64,000 bases of DNA from an uncultured Allosphingosinicella sp. (GTDB taxonomy: Bacteria; Pseudomonadota; Alphaproteobacteria; Sphingomonadales; Sphingomonadaceae): NCBI GenBank assembly GCA_934539295.1, contig CAKTCN010000006.1, forward strand, positions 42,613-106,612, in the 5' to 3' direction. Position 1 is the first letter of the stretch. Each line of letters begins with the position of its first letter. The position numbers were made by a program, and so were the translations under genes. Shown piece after piece: positions 1 through 7,636 of this stretch. The notes beneath the pieces were generated by a model. It did not search any database, was not told the origin of the DNA, and saw only the letters and a list, made by a program, of their open reading frames with translations.

Positions 1-990
1 CTGCTGCGCGAAGGGCTTGCCTTTCAGCATGCCGATATCGGCACCGTGCTGAACGTCAGCGCGGACCATCTCGGCCTCAAGGGCATCGAAACGGTGCAGG
101 ACCTTGCCAACGTAAAGTCGCTGATCGTGGAAACGGTGAAGCGGCGCGGCACATCCGTCCTCAACGCCGACGATCCGCTCGTACGCAGGATGGCGCGGCG
201 TGCGGGCGGGCGGATCGCCTGGTTCAGCCTGGACGGCGGCGAGGCGATGAGGCCTCGCCTGCGCGACCATATCGATAAAGGCGGCATGGCCGTGGTGCGC
301 GAGCCGGGCGAGGAAGGCGGCACCATCGTCTTCCACCATGACGGCCGGCGCGAGGTGGTGATGGAGGCGGGCGCCATTCCGGCGACTCTCCACGGCATGG
401 CGACCTTCAACATCGCCAATGCGCTTGCCGTGATCGCGATCTGCGCGGCGCATGGCGTGCCGATCCTGACCATCAAGTCCGCGCTGGGCACCTTTCAGTC
501 CACCTACGAGCAAAATCCCGGCCGTCTCAACGTTCACGACGATCACGGCGTGCGCGTGATCATGGACTATGCCCATAATGCTGCGGGTCTGGCGGCGCTC
601 GGTGAAGTCGTGAAGGGCCTTCGTCACCGTTATCGTCGGCAGATGGGCGTGGTCTCGATTCCCGGTGACCGGCGCGATCAGGACATCATCGAAATGGGGC
701 GGATCGCCGGTACGATATTCGACACCCTGTTCTTCCGCGAAGATCCGGGCAATCGCGGACGCCCGCTTGGCGAGGTCATGGGCCTGCTGAAGCAGGGCGC
801 GATGGAAGCCGGGCTGGTCGAGGACAATATTCACCTCGTCGTGCGGGAGGTCGACGCGATGCAGGCCGCTCTCGATCATGCCCGCGCCGGCGACCTGATC
901 GTCACCATGCCGACCGAGATCGCCGGCTGCTGGAAACAGATCACGAACTTCCAGCCGGCCAGCCAGCCACATGTCGGCGGCGTCGCCTGA
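1..990 (+). CDS. cphA: Cyanophycin synthetase, C-terminal part (5' end outside window)
   Basis: Cyanophycin synthetase polymerises L-Asp and L-Arg with ATP into the cytoplasmic nitrogen store multi-L-arginyl-poly-L-aspartate. The frame is open from base 1, so the N-terminal and ATP-grasp domains lie outside; 329 residues remain. They match the Mur-ligase-like half of the enzyme, with NVSADHLGL near the left edge, MDYAHNAAG around residues 190-198 and IPGDRRDQD shortly after, all typical of the nucleotide- and ligand-binding parts of the Mur ligase middle and C-terminal domains. The TGA overlaps the ATG of the next gene (TGATG). The identity is reinforced by the two downstream genes, which degrade the same polymer. 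Confidence 0.9.
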   Translation: MLREGLAFQHADIGTVLNVSADHLGLKGIETVQDLANVKSLIVETVKRRGTSVLNADDPLVRRMARRAGGRIAWFSLDGGEAMRPRLRDHIDKGGMAVVREPGEEGGTIVFHHDGRREVVMEAGAIPATLHGMATFNIANALAVIAICAAHGVPILTIKSALGTFQSTYEQNPGRLNVHDDHGVRVIMDYAHNAAGLAALGEVVKGLRHRYRRQMGVVSIPGDRRDQDIIEMGRIAGTIFDTLFFREDPGNRGRPLGEVMGLLKQGAMEAGLVEDNIHLVVREVDAMQAALDHARAGDLIVTMPTEIAGCWKQITNFQPASQPHVGGVA

Positions 991-1859
991 TGCAGGTCGG
1001 CAAGGGTGGCTGGGCGCTGATCCTTCACGGCGGCGCGAAGGAGATCAAGCCGGAGGAAGAAGCCGACAATCGCAGCGGTTGCGCAGAGGCGGCCGAGGCA
1101 GGGGCCGCGATCCTGCGGGACGGCGGTTCGGCGATCGACGCGGTCGAGGCTGCCGTCCGGGTGCTGGAGCGCCTGCCTGCCTTCAACGCAGGCTACGGCT
1201 CCGTGCTCAATGCGCTTGGCGAGGTCGAGATGTGCTCGGCCCTGATGGACGGCGAGACGCTGGACATAGGCGGGGTTGCGGCGATCACCGGCGTGCGCCA
1301 CCCGATCAGCGTAGCGCGTGCGATGCTGCGCGAGACGCCGATCCTGATCGCGGGTGACGGCGCACGCGCCTTTGCCGAGGAAAAGGACGCCGAACTGTGC
1401 CCGCCCGAGGAGATGATCGCGCCCACGCAGGAGGGGGATCATGACACGGTGGGCGCGGTGGCGATCGACATCCACGGCAACGTCGCGGCCGGAACCTCGA
1501 CGGGCGGGCTGGACGGCGCGCACAAGGGCCGGGTCGGCGACAGCCCGATGCCCGGCTGCGGCTTCTATGCCGACAATGCGATCGGCGGCACCGTCCTCTC
1601 TGGCCATGGCGAGGGCATCGCGCGCCTTGCCGCAGCCGCGCAGATCATGGGTCGGATCGGCCGGGACGGACCCGAGCCTGCCATTGCGCACGCGCTTTCG
1701 CAGATGGAGCGCGTCGGCGGCGATGCGGGCGGGGTTGCGATCGACAAGGACGGCCGGATCGGCTGGTGGCACAACAGCCCGCATTTCGCCGTCGCGCTCT
1801 TCACCAGCGACACGAACGGGCCGGTCATCCGGCTCCACAAGAACGAGGAACAGGCGTGA
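990..1859 (+). CDS. Isoaspartyl peptidase / L-asparaginase (Ntn hydrolase, plant type)
   Basis: Predicted to hydrolyse beta-Asp-Arg dipeptides, the product of cyanophycinase, to free Asp and Arg, and possibly asparagine. The 289-residue protein has the Ntn-hydrolase layout: LILHGGAKE near the N-terminus, FNAGYGS around 65-71, and HDTVGAVAID, in which Thr153 becomes the N-terminal nucleophile after autocleavage into alpha and beta chains. TSTGGLDGAHKGRVGDSP after it is the conserved substrate-pocket stretch. No signal peptide is seen, so it should be cytoplasmic. It overlaps cphA by one base and cphB by four, so the three genes are probably translationally coupled. A second paralogue lies at 54858-55799. 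Confidence 0.92.
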   Translation: MQVGKGGWALILHGGAKEIKPEEEADNRSGCAEAAEAGAAILRDGGSAIDAVEAAVRVLERLPAFNAGYGSVLNALGEVEMCSALMDGETLDIGGVAAITGVRHPISVARAMLRETPILIAGDGARAFAEEKDAELCPPEEMIAPTQEGDHDTVGAVAIDIHGNVAAGTSTGGLDGAHKGRVGDSPMPGCGFYADNAIGGTVLSGHGEGIARLAAAAQIMGRIGRDGPEPAIAHALSQMERVGGDAGGVAIDKDGRIGWWHNSPHFAVALFTSDTNGPVIRLHKNEEQA

Positions 1860-2656
1860 GCACAAGCAAGGGCACCTTGATCGTCATCGGCGGTCACGAG
1901 GATCGCGATCCAAACGGGAAGCGCGTGATCCTGAAGGAAGTGGCGCGGCGGGTGAACGGCGGCAAGCTGGTCCTGGCCACCATCGCCAGCCACCAGCCCG
2001 ATGGCTATTTCGACGAATATCGGGCAGCCTTTGCCGATCTCGGCATCGGCGAGCTGGTCGAACTCTATGTCGAGGATCGTGGCGAGGCGGCGGATCAGGA
2101 AAAGCTGGCAGTGCTCGACGACGCGGCCGGCATCTTCTTCTCGGGCGGCGACCAGCTGCGCATCACCAGCCAGATCGGCGACACGGCGATCGAGAGCCGG
2201 GTACGCGCCCTGTACGAACGCGGCGGCGTGATCGCGGGCACCTCCGCCGGCGCGTCGGTGATGAGCGAAACCATGCTGGTCAAGGGCACCAGCAAGGAGA
2301 CGCACCGCATCGGCGACCTTCACATGGCGCCCGGCCTCGGCCTTATCGGCAACGTCATCATCGACCAGCATTTCGCCGAACGCGGCCGGTTCGGCCGGCT
2401 GCTGGGCGCGGTGGCGCACAATCCGCGCGTGCTGGGGATCGGCATTGACGAGGATACGGCGGCAGTGATCGACAGCGGCACCATGAATGTGATCGGCGAC
2501 GGGGCGGTCTATGTGGTGGACGCCACCTGCGCCACTTACTCCAACGTGGCGGAGGCGCGGTCGGACGTGACGCTGGAGATGCACGACGTGCGCGTCCACG
2601 TCCTTGCGCAAGGCGGTGGGTTCGACCTGGAGGGGCGCAGGCCGCTGAATAGATAG
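1856..2656 (+). CDS. cphB: Cyanophycinase (peptidase S51 family)
   Basis: Serine exopeptidase that cuts cyanophycin into beta-Asp-Arg dipeptides. The GTG at 1856 is chosen as start because it overlaps the upstream TGA (GTGA) and gives the usual short N-terminus leading into LIVIGGHED; the open frame extends further upstream but reads as shadow sequence. The 266-residue protein has FFSGGDQLR at about 94-102 and the nucleophile elbow GTSAGAS with Ser130, the hallmark of the family. There is no signal peptide, so this is the intracellular form that works with the CphA upstream and the isoaspartyl peptidase between them. Together the three genes encode storage and remobilisation of fixed nitrogen. 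Confidence 0.93.
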   Translation: MSTSKGTLIVIGGHEDRDPNGKRVILKEVARRVNGGKLVLATIASHQPDGYFDEYRAAFADLGIGELVELYVEDRGEAADQEKLAVLDDAAGIFFSGGDQLRITSQIGDTAIESRVRALYERGGVIAGTSAGASVMSETMLVKGTSKETHRIGDLHMAPGLGLIGNVIIDQHFAERGRFGRLLGAVAHNPRVLGIGIDEDTAAVIDSGTMNVIGDGAVYVVDATCATYSNVAEARSDVTLEMHDVRVHVLAQGGGFDLEGRRPLNR

Positions 2657-2710
2657 GCGCTCACCTGCCCCTCCGCGTTGGGATGAGAAGCGCAGGGCAA
2701 GTGCGTGAGT

Positions 2711-3601
2711 TCAGCCGGATAGGTGCGCGATGATCGCGCTGGCGATCCTGTCCGGTTCCTCGAGATGCAGCCAGTGGGTCGTGCCTGCAATCACCTCCAG
2801 GCGGGCATCGTCGCACAGGTTCACGCTTGCTTCGGCAAGGTGAAGCTCCAGCGCGCCGTCATGCTCACCCCACAACACCAGTGTCGGCGCGGTGATGCGC
2901 GGCGGAAGGGAAGTCTTCTCCCGCCGGCCGAGCGCGCGGTAATAATTGAGCATGGCGGTCAGCGATCCAGGCTGGTGCGACCAGGCCTCGACATAGCGGT
3001 CGAGGTCGCCCGGCGCGAACGCATCCTTGCGCGCGGTCTTTTCCATCATGGCGCGCAGACCCGCATGGTCGAAGCTGCCGAGCATCGCCTCCGGCGCCCA
3101 GGGCAATTGGAAGAACATGGCATAGGTGCTGCGCAGCACCTGCGTCGGATGCTTGAGCGCCTGTGGTCCCCACACGTCGGGATGCGGCGCATCCATCACC
3201 ACCAGCCGGTCGATTCGCTCGGCGTGGCGCACCGCCGTCCACCAGGCCACCAGCCCGCCCCAATCATGCGCGACGAGGTGAAAGCGTCCGATGCCGAGCG
3301 CGTCGGCTATGCCCGCGACATCGTTCGCCAGCACGTCGATTCGATAGGCGTCGACGCCCTCCACGACCTCGCTGAGATTGTAGCCGCGCATGTCCGGCAC
3401 GATCACGTGAAAGCCCGCAGCGGCGAGCGGACCGATCTGTTTGCGCCATGCCCACCAGAATTCCGGAAAGCCGTGGAGCAGGATGAGCGGTGGTCCATCG
3501 GCAGGGCCCGCTTCCACCACATGCAGCCGGACGCCATTCGCCGTGACGAAGCGCTCGGTCCAGCCGGGCGCAAGCAGCTCGGCTCGGGAGGAATCTGTCA
3601 T
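2711..3601 (-). CDS. Alpha/beta hydrolase, epoxide-hydrolase-like
   Basis: A 296-residue alpha/beta-hydrolase. HGFPEFWW at 43-50 supplies the oxyanion-hole HGFP motif, VAHDWGG holds the nucleophile as Asp113 (Asp, not Ser, is typical of soluble epoxide hydrolases and haloalkane dehalogenases), GEHDG gives acid Asp248 and GTTHW gives His276. A Tyr pair around 220-221 lies in the cap, where epoxide hydrolases have their ring-opening tyrosines. The ATG at 3601 follows a good AAGGAGA; a longer open frame upstream is not credible. It is transcribed divergently from the DUF2243 gene. The substrate cannot be told from sequence; a dehalogenase is the main alternative. Confidence 0.85.
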   Translation of the reverse strand: MTDSSRAELLAPGWTERFVTANGVRLHVVEAGPADGPPLILLHGFPEFWWAWRKQIGPLAAAGFHVIVPDMRGYNLSEVVEGVDAYRIDVLANDVAGIADALGIGRFHLVAHDWGGLVAWWTAVRHAERIDRLVVMDAPHPDVWGPQALKHPTQVLRSTYAMFFQLPWAPEAMLGSFDHAGLRAMMEKTARKDAFAPGDLDRYVEAWSHQPGSLTAMLNYYRALGRREKTSLPPRITAPTLVLWGEHDGALELHLAEASVNLCDDARLEVIAGTTHWLHLEEPDRIASAIIAHLSG

Positions 3602-3727
3602 GCATTCTCCTTTTCGTCGGCTCTGCAACGAAGCTGCCCCTCCTCCGATCCGGACACGGAAACAGATCGTGATAATCTGGGTCAGGATCGGCACCGACAC
3701 GGGAACGGCCGCGTGCGGCGCGCGCTT

Positions 3728-3748
3728 CTCCCATGAACGATGTGGGAG
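3728..3748 (+). promoter_or_regulatory. Leader hairpin covering the Shine-Dalgarno of the DUF2243 gene
   Basis: CTCCCA at 3728-3733 pairs perfectly with TGGGAG at 3743-3748. The right arm contains the GGGAG that serves the ATG at 3755, so folding of the leader would hide the ribosome site. The stem is only six base pairs, so a regulatory role is an inference. Confidence 0.35.
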
Positions 3749-3754
3749 CGTGAC

Positions 3755-4519
3755 ATGGATGACGGCCGTAGAAAGCTGGTTTCCGCCACCCTGGTGATCG
3801 GCATCGGGCTCAGCGGCTTCTTCGACGGCATCATGCTGCACCAGATCCTCCAGTGGCATCATCTGCTGAGCCTGGTTCCCGGCGAAACCTACCAGAACAT
3901 CCGCACGCAGATCCTCGCGGACGGCGCGTTCCACGTGCTCATGTACCTCGTCACCGCCACGGGGCTCGTCATGCTGTGGCGCCGTCGTCATCTGCTCGGC
4001 GCGGCCGGCAGCGGCTGGGTGGTAGGCGGAGGCGGGCTGCTCGGCTTCGGCATCTGGAACGTGCTGGATGTCGGCCTCTTCCACTGGATACTCGGCATTC
4101 ATCGGATCAGGGTGAACGTGCCCGACCCCCTGGCCTATGATCTTGCCTGGCTTGCGGCCCTGGGCATCGTTCCGATGATTATCGGATGGCTCCTTCTCCG
4201 GCACGGCCATTCGGGCCGGCATGGCACCGCCGGGGGTGCAGGTCTGGCGGCGCTTGCCGTGCTGGCGGCAGGTCTCGGCGCCCTGCCCCAGCGGAACAGC
4301 GACACGGCCGTGGCACTTGCCGGCCCCGGCATGACGATGGGCGATGCCTATGCGGCCGTGGTCGGTTCGAACGGGCGGATCCTGTGGGCCGATGGGGAGT
4401 CGGGGCTGATCGCCGTGAAGCTTGATCACGACACGCGGGCAGCTCTGTATCGCGCCGGCGCGATCATGGTCACGCGCTCGCCTGCCTTGGCGGGCTGCGC
4501 CGCCGCCTTCGCGGCCTGA
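3755..4519 (+). CDS. DUF2243 family integral membrane protein
   Basis: A 254-residue inner-membrane protein of unknown function. The conserved DUF2243 opening is seen: GLSGFFDGIMLHQILQWHH at about 19-37, with His residues suggestive of a metal or haem site, followed by segments at roughly 60-80, 90-115, 130-150 and 165-185 hydrophobic enough to span the membrane. The ATG at 3755 is preferred to the upstream in-frame ATG at 3740 because GGGAG lies seven bases before it. The stop is directly followed by the end of the convergent SirB1-like gene, with no intergenic base. Family members often sit with cytochrome or copper genes; none is next to it here. Confidence 0.8.
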   Translation: MDDGRRKLVSATLVIGIGLSGFFDGIMLHQILQWHHLLSLVPGETYQNIRTQILADGAFHVLMYLVTATGLVMLWRRRHLLGAAGSGWVVGGGGLLGFGIWNVLDVGLFHWILGIHRIRVNVPDPLAYDLAWLAALGIVPMIIGWLLLRHGHSGRHGTAGGAGLAALAVLAAGLGALPQRNSDTAVALAGPGMTMGDAYAAVVGSNGRILWADGESGLIAVKLDHDTRAALYRAGAIMVTRSPALAGCAAAFAA

Positions 4520-5386
4520 TCAGCGCACCGACCCGAGCGCGTCCAGCGCAGCGCTGATGTGCGTGCGCACGGTCGGGTCGCGGGTCGTCTCCAGCATCGC
4601 GCTGAGGCTCGCACGCGCGGCGCCGCTGTCACCGTGCAGCAGCTCCAGCCGGGCGCGATCCCACCATCCATGCGCGTTGCCGGGCGCCACCACCGTGATC
4701 CGGTGAAAGATGGTGAGTGCTCGCGCGTGATTGCCGGCGCGCTCGGCGCGGCTCGCCTGGTTCATCATCAGCCGCACCAGTATGTCGCGGTTGCGCATGG
4801 GCTCGATATGATCGGCCACAGACTCGATCGGGCGACCGAGCGCGACGCTCAGCAGGGAGCGCAATTGCTGCTCATCGACGAAGGCGCCATCGTTGAACGG
4901 GTCGGTCACCACCGCCTCTTCGCTGCCGACCGCGATCAGGACATGACCGGGCGTGTTGAGCGCATAAGCGGGCCAGCCGATCCGCCGGGCGATCGCGACA
5001 TAAAGGATGGCAAGCGACACCGGCAGCCCGCGCCTGCGTTCGATCACGCTGACGAGGTCGGCATTGGCCGGATCGTCATAGGTTTCGCGGTCACCGCTGA
5101 AATCGTAGCGACCGGAGAGAACGGCCGCGAGCACGCGTGCGCGTTCCACATTGCTGCCTGCCGAGCCGGCGCGCATCAACACCGCTTCGCTGAATTCGCC
5201 CAACAGGTCGATGGGATCGGACAGGTCGATGCCCGGATGGTCGAGGGCCGCAATCTCGAGCGCGGCCGTGTCGAGCACGATCGCCTCATCATCCAGCAGG
5301 CCCAGATGGGCGATGTCGTCGATATGTCCCTCCCCTTGTCGAACAGGATGCGGGGAGGCGGTTCGCAGCCCGCCTCCCCGCGGCAT
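4520..5386 (-). CDS. SirB1 / transglutaminase-like family protein
   Basis: Cytoplasmic protein with the SirB1 transglutaminase-like domain and a tetratricopeptide-like tail; precise role unknown. Recognisable are LGLLDDEAIVLD, ERRRGLPVSLAILYVAIARRIG and TPGHVLIAVGSEEAVVTDPFNDG in the domain, then an Ala/Arg-rich helical C-terminus (ALTIFHRITVVAPGNAHGWWD). The start is uncertain. The only in-frame ATG after the preceding gene is at 5386, inside a 12-bp hairpin and without a Shine-Dalgarno. The family-like N-terminus begins near 5323, where AAGGGGAGGG precedes an ATC codon. If that codon is used, the protein is 267 residues long. Confidence 0.82.
   Translation of the reverse strand: MPRGGGLRTASPHPVRQGEGHIDDIAHLGLLDDEAIVLDTAALEIAALDHPGIDLSDPIDLLGEFSEAVLMRAGSAGSNVERARVLAAVLSGRYDFSGDRETYDDPANADLVSVIERRRGLPVSLAILYVAIARRIGWPAYALNTPGHVLIAVGSEEAVVTDPFNDGAFVDEQQLRSLLSVALGRPIESVADHIEPMRNRDILVRLMMNQASRAERAGNHARALTIFHRITVVAPGNAHGWWDRARLELLHGDSGAARASLSAMLETTRDPTVRTHISAALDALGSVR
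5350..5381 (-). terminator. Hairpin between ferritin-like and SirB1-like genes
   Basis: A perfect 12-bp inverted repeat (GCGGGGAGGCGG at 5350-5361 and its complement at 5370-5381) with an 8-nt loop follows the DUF892 stop at 5395. There is no U-tract, so it is either an attenuating terminator or a stabilising 3' end. It sits inside the leader or N-terminus of the next gene. Confidence 0.6.
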
Positions 5387-5394
5387 CGCATGGG

Positions 5395-5934
5395 TCAGGT
5401 GCGAGCCGCGAAAGCACCTTCCTGTGCCGACAGGCCGGCATATTTGCGCGTGATCAGCGGCAGGCTGTCGTAAATCCATTCGGCCATGCTGCGTTCCTCG
5501 TTGAGCGTCTGCTCGAGCAAGGGCGCTGCATTTCGGAAGCCGCCATCCTCCGCCAGCACGATCAGCGAACGATAGGCCGCGATTTCGAAATTCTCGAACG
5601 CGTGGTTGGCGAAGCTGTTCTTCAGTATCTCGTCACCCGCAACGCTGTGGCCGATCGCGGCCATGCCGCCGGTGAAGCTCAGCGCCGCTTCCTTGAGCGC
5701 GGACGGGCTGACGTCCAGCCCCTCCATGATCTCGTCCAGGCGCGCAATCTGATTGTGCGTTTCCTCGATATGGCTGCGCAGCCGCTCGACCACCTCCGGG
5801 TAATTCTCGATCCGTGCGACCTGCGGCTCCATGATGGAGAGCGCCTGCTTCTCGAGTGCGTGGGCGTTCTTGAGGCCGGTGACGAAAAGCTCGCGCACCC
5901 GATCGTTCGTCGTCTGGTCGTAAGTACTTGCCAT
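5395..5934 (-). CDS. DUF892 / YciF-type ferritin-like protein
   Basis: A 179-residue four-helix ferritin-like protein of the YciE/YciF type, induced by general stress in several bacteria. The pattern ELFVTGLKNAHALEKQAL, the paired helices with EETHNQIARL around 57-66, and NHAFENFEIAAYRSLIVLAE around 107-126 supply the Glu/His residues expected of a di-metal site; metal binding itself is inferred. The start ATG at 5934 has AAGGAGA upstream. A near-consensus EcfG promoter motif lies at 5957-5982, which fits membership in the general stress regulon. Confidence 0.88.
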   Translation of the reverse strand: MASTYDQTTNDRVRELFVTGLKNAHALEKQALSIMEPQVARIENYPEVVERLRSHIEETHNQIARLDEIMEGLDVSPSALKEAALSFTGGMAAIGHSVAGDEILKNSFANHAFENFEIAAYRSLIVLAEDGGFRNAAPLLEQTLNEERSMAEWIYDSLPLITRKYAGLSAQEGAFAART

Positions 5935-5956
5935 GAACGGTCTCCTTTCGCGCTTG

Positions 5957-5982
5957 AACGGCGGACGACGCCCCCATGTTGC
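5957..5982 (-). promoter_or_regulatory. Candidate EcfG (general stress sigma) promoter
   Basis: Read on the minus strand: GCAAC, 17 bases, CGTT. This is one mismatch from the GGAAC-N16/17-CGTT consensus of alphaproteobacterial EcfG, and it ends about 22 bases before the start codon of the DUF892 gene. Confidence 0.55.
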
Positions 5983-6082
5983 ACGGGTCGTCGCTTCTGC
6001 AGGGCCTCAGGCCGTATCGCGGCAGGGGTTTACAGGGTCACGCCGCGCGTCCTAGCGACGCCGGACCTTGCCGGAGACATCG

Positions 6083-7339
6083 ATGCGCGCCTCGTTTGCA
6101 GCCCTGCTCACCATCCTCAGCCTGCCTGCAGTAGCAGCGGCGCAGGAAAGCCGGACGCTCGGTACGGCGCCGCAACTGCCTGCGCCATATGCGACGCCTT
6201 CGGTCAAAAATATGCCGGCCACCACGCCCTTCCATCCGGGAACCGGACCAAGGGTGGCTGCCGGCATGAAGGCGGGGCGCTTCGCCGACGGGCTGAACTC
6301 GCCGCGCAACGCCATCGTGCTGCCCAACGGCGACGTGCTGGTCGCCGAGGCGCGGACCGAGCGCAAGAACGAGGACCCGAACTACCGCGACAAGGGCGCC
6401 AATCGCATCCAGCTGCTGCGCGATCAAGATGGCGACGGCGTGGCGGAGGAACGGCACGTGCTGCTCGCCGACCTGCAGCAACCCTATGGCATGGCGTTGA
6501 TCGGCGAGCAGCTCTACGTCGCCAATGCCAACGGGGTGTTCTGGACGCCCTACACGCTCGGCACCACCAGCATCGCCGACGATGCGCCGCGCACCTGGAT
6601 CACGCGCTTCGATCCGACCGGCTACAACAATCACTGGACGCGCAACCTGCTGGCGAGCCCGGACGGCAAGACACTTTTCATCGCTGTCGGTTCGGCCAGC
6701 AACAACGGCGAATATGGGATGGAGAAGGAGGAACGGCGCGCCGCCATCCTCGCGATCGATCTCGCCACGGGCAAGGAGCGCATCTTTGCCGCCGGCCTCC
6801 GCAATCCCGTCGGCCTGGCGATCGAGCCCACCACCGGCGCATTGTGGACATCGGTCAACGAGCGCGATGAACTCGGCGACGATCTCGTGCCCGACTACAT
6901 CACCTCGGTGCAGGATGGCGGCTTCTACGGATGGCCCTACAGCTATTGGGGCAGGACGCCCGATCCCCGCATGAGGGGCGAGCGTCCGGACCTGGTCGCC
7001 CGCGCGATCACGCCGGACTTCGCGGTGGGCGCCCATGCCTCTGCGCTCGGCATCGCGTTCGGTGACCGCACCAGCCTGCCCGCCCGATATCGTTCGGGCG
7101 CGTTCGTGGCGCGCCACGGTTCCTGGAACCGCTCCCAGCTCCTCGGCTATGACGTGGTGTTCGTGCCGTTCGAGGGCGGGAAGGCGGTGGGACCGCTCCA
7201 GCCGGTGCTGACCGGTTTCACCGACCAGCCCGGCCACGTCCACGGCCGCCCGCGCGCGCTGGCCGTCGCACGCGACGGCGCCTTGCTGGTGGTCGACGAT
7301 ACGGGCGGCACGATCTGGCGGGTCGCGGCGGCCGATTGA
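6083..7339 (+). CDS. PQQ-dependent sugar / L-sorbosone dehydrogenase family protein
   Basis: Exported six-bladed beta-propeller oxidoreductase of the soluble glucose/sorbosone dehydrogenase family, expected to oxidise an aldose or sorbosone in the periplasm with PQQ. The first 22 or so residues form a signal peptide (hydrophobic core, cleavage after AVAAAQ). Family landmarks include LNSPRNAIVLPNGDVLVAEA, QPYGMALIG, GLRNPVGLAIEP, NERDELGDDLVPDY and a final HGRPRALAVARDGALLVVDD. The ATG at 6083 follows GGAG by seven bases; a TTG at 6068 is a weaker alternative. Cofactor and substrate are family-level inferences. No pqq genes lie in this window. Confidence 0.87.
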   Translation: MRASFAALLTILSLPAVAAAQESRTLGTAPQLPAPYATPSVKNMPATTPFHPGTGPRVAAGMKAGRFADGLNSPRNAIVLPNGDVLVAEARTERKNEDPNYRDKGANRIQLLRDQDGDGVAEERHVLLADLQQPYGMALIGEQLYVANANGVFWTPYTLGTTSIADDAPRTWITRFDPTGYNNHWTRNLLASPDGKTLFIAVGSASNNGEYGMEKEERRAAILAIDLATGKERIFAAGLRNPVGLAIEPTTGALWTSVNERDELGDDLVPDYITSVQDGGFYGWPYSYWGRTPDPRMRGERPDLVARAITPDFAVGAHASALGIAFGDRTSLPARYRSGAFVARHGSWNRSQLLGYDVVFVPFEGGKAVGPLQPVLTGFTDQPGHVHGRPRALAVARDGALLVVDDTGGTIWRVAAAD

Positions 7340-7343
7340 GCGC

Positions 7344-7574
7344 GTGAAGGCCAGCGAACTCCGGGACCAGCTCACCGGCCTGCTCGCCCGCAGGCACGGG
7401 GGCACGCGTCGTCGCTGGCGGATCGTGCTCGGGCCGATACGCGTCTACAATCCCGTCACGCATCCGCATTGCAACTGGTCCGCCTCACCGTCCGGCAGCC
7501 ATGACGAGAATGAAGCGGTGGAGCGCCTGCTGGATGATGCAAGACTGACGCACCCGCTGGTGGAAAAGGACTGA
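7344..7574 (+). CDS. Small conserved hypothetical protein
   Basis: A 76-residue basic soluble protein starting at GTG 7344, five bases after the stop of the sugar dehydrogenase, so probably co-transcribed with it. It has an Arg-rich helix (LARRHGGTRRRWR) and a central RVYNPVTHPHCNWS containing His and Cys residues. No domain, signal peptide or membrane segment was recognised. Continuous frame and tight spacing support coding; function is unknown. Confidence 0.6.
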   Translation: MKASELRDQLTGLLARRHGGTRRRWRIVLGPIRVYNPVTHPHCNWSASPSGSHDENEAVERLLDDARLTHPLVEKD

Positions 7575-7636
7575 AGCGACCGTCTGCGGTCGATTCGGCT
7601 TGCCGCGGGCGGCCGTCGCCCCCATTTGGGCGCGAT

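Noticed and set aside
3740..3754. Start of the DUF2243 gene at ATG 3740
   Set aside because: The Shine-Dalgarno GGGAG at 3744-3748 lies after this ATG and is correctly spaced only for 3755.
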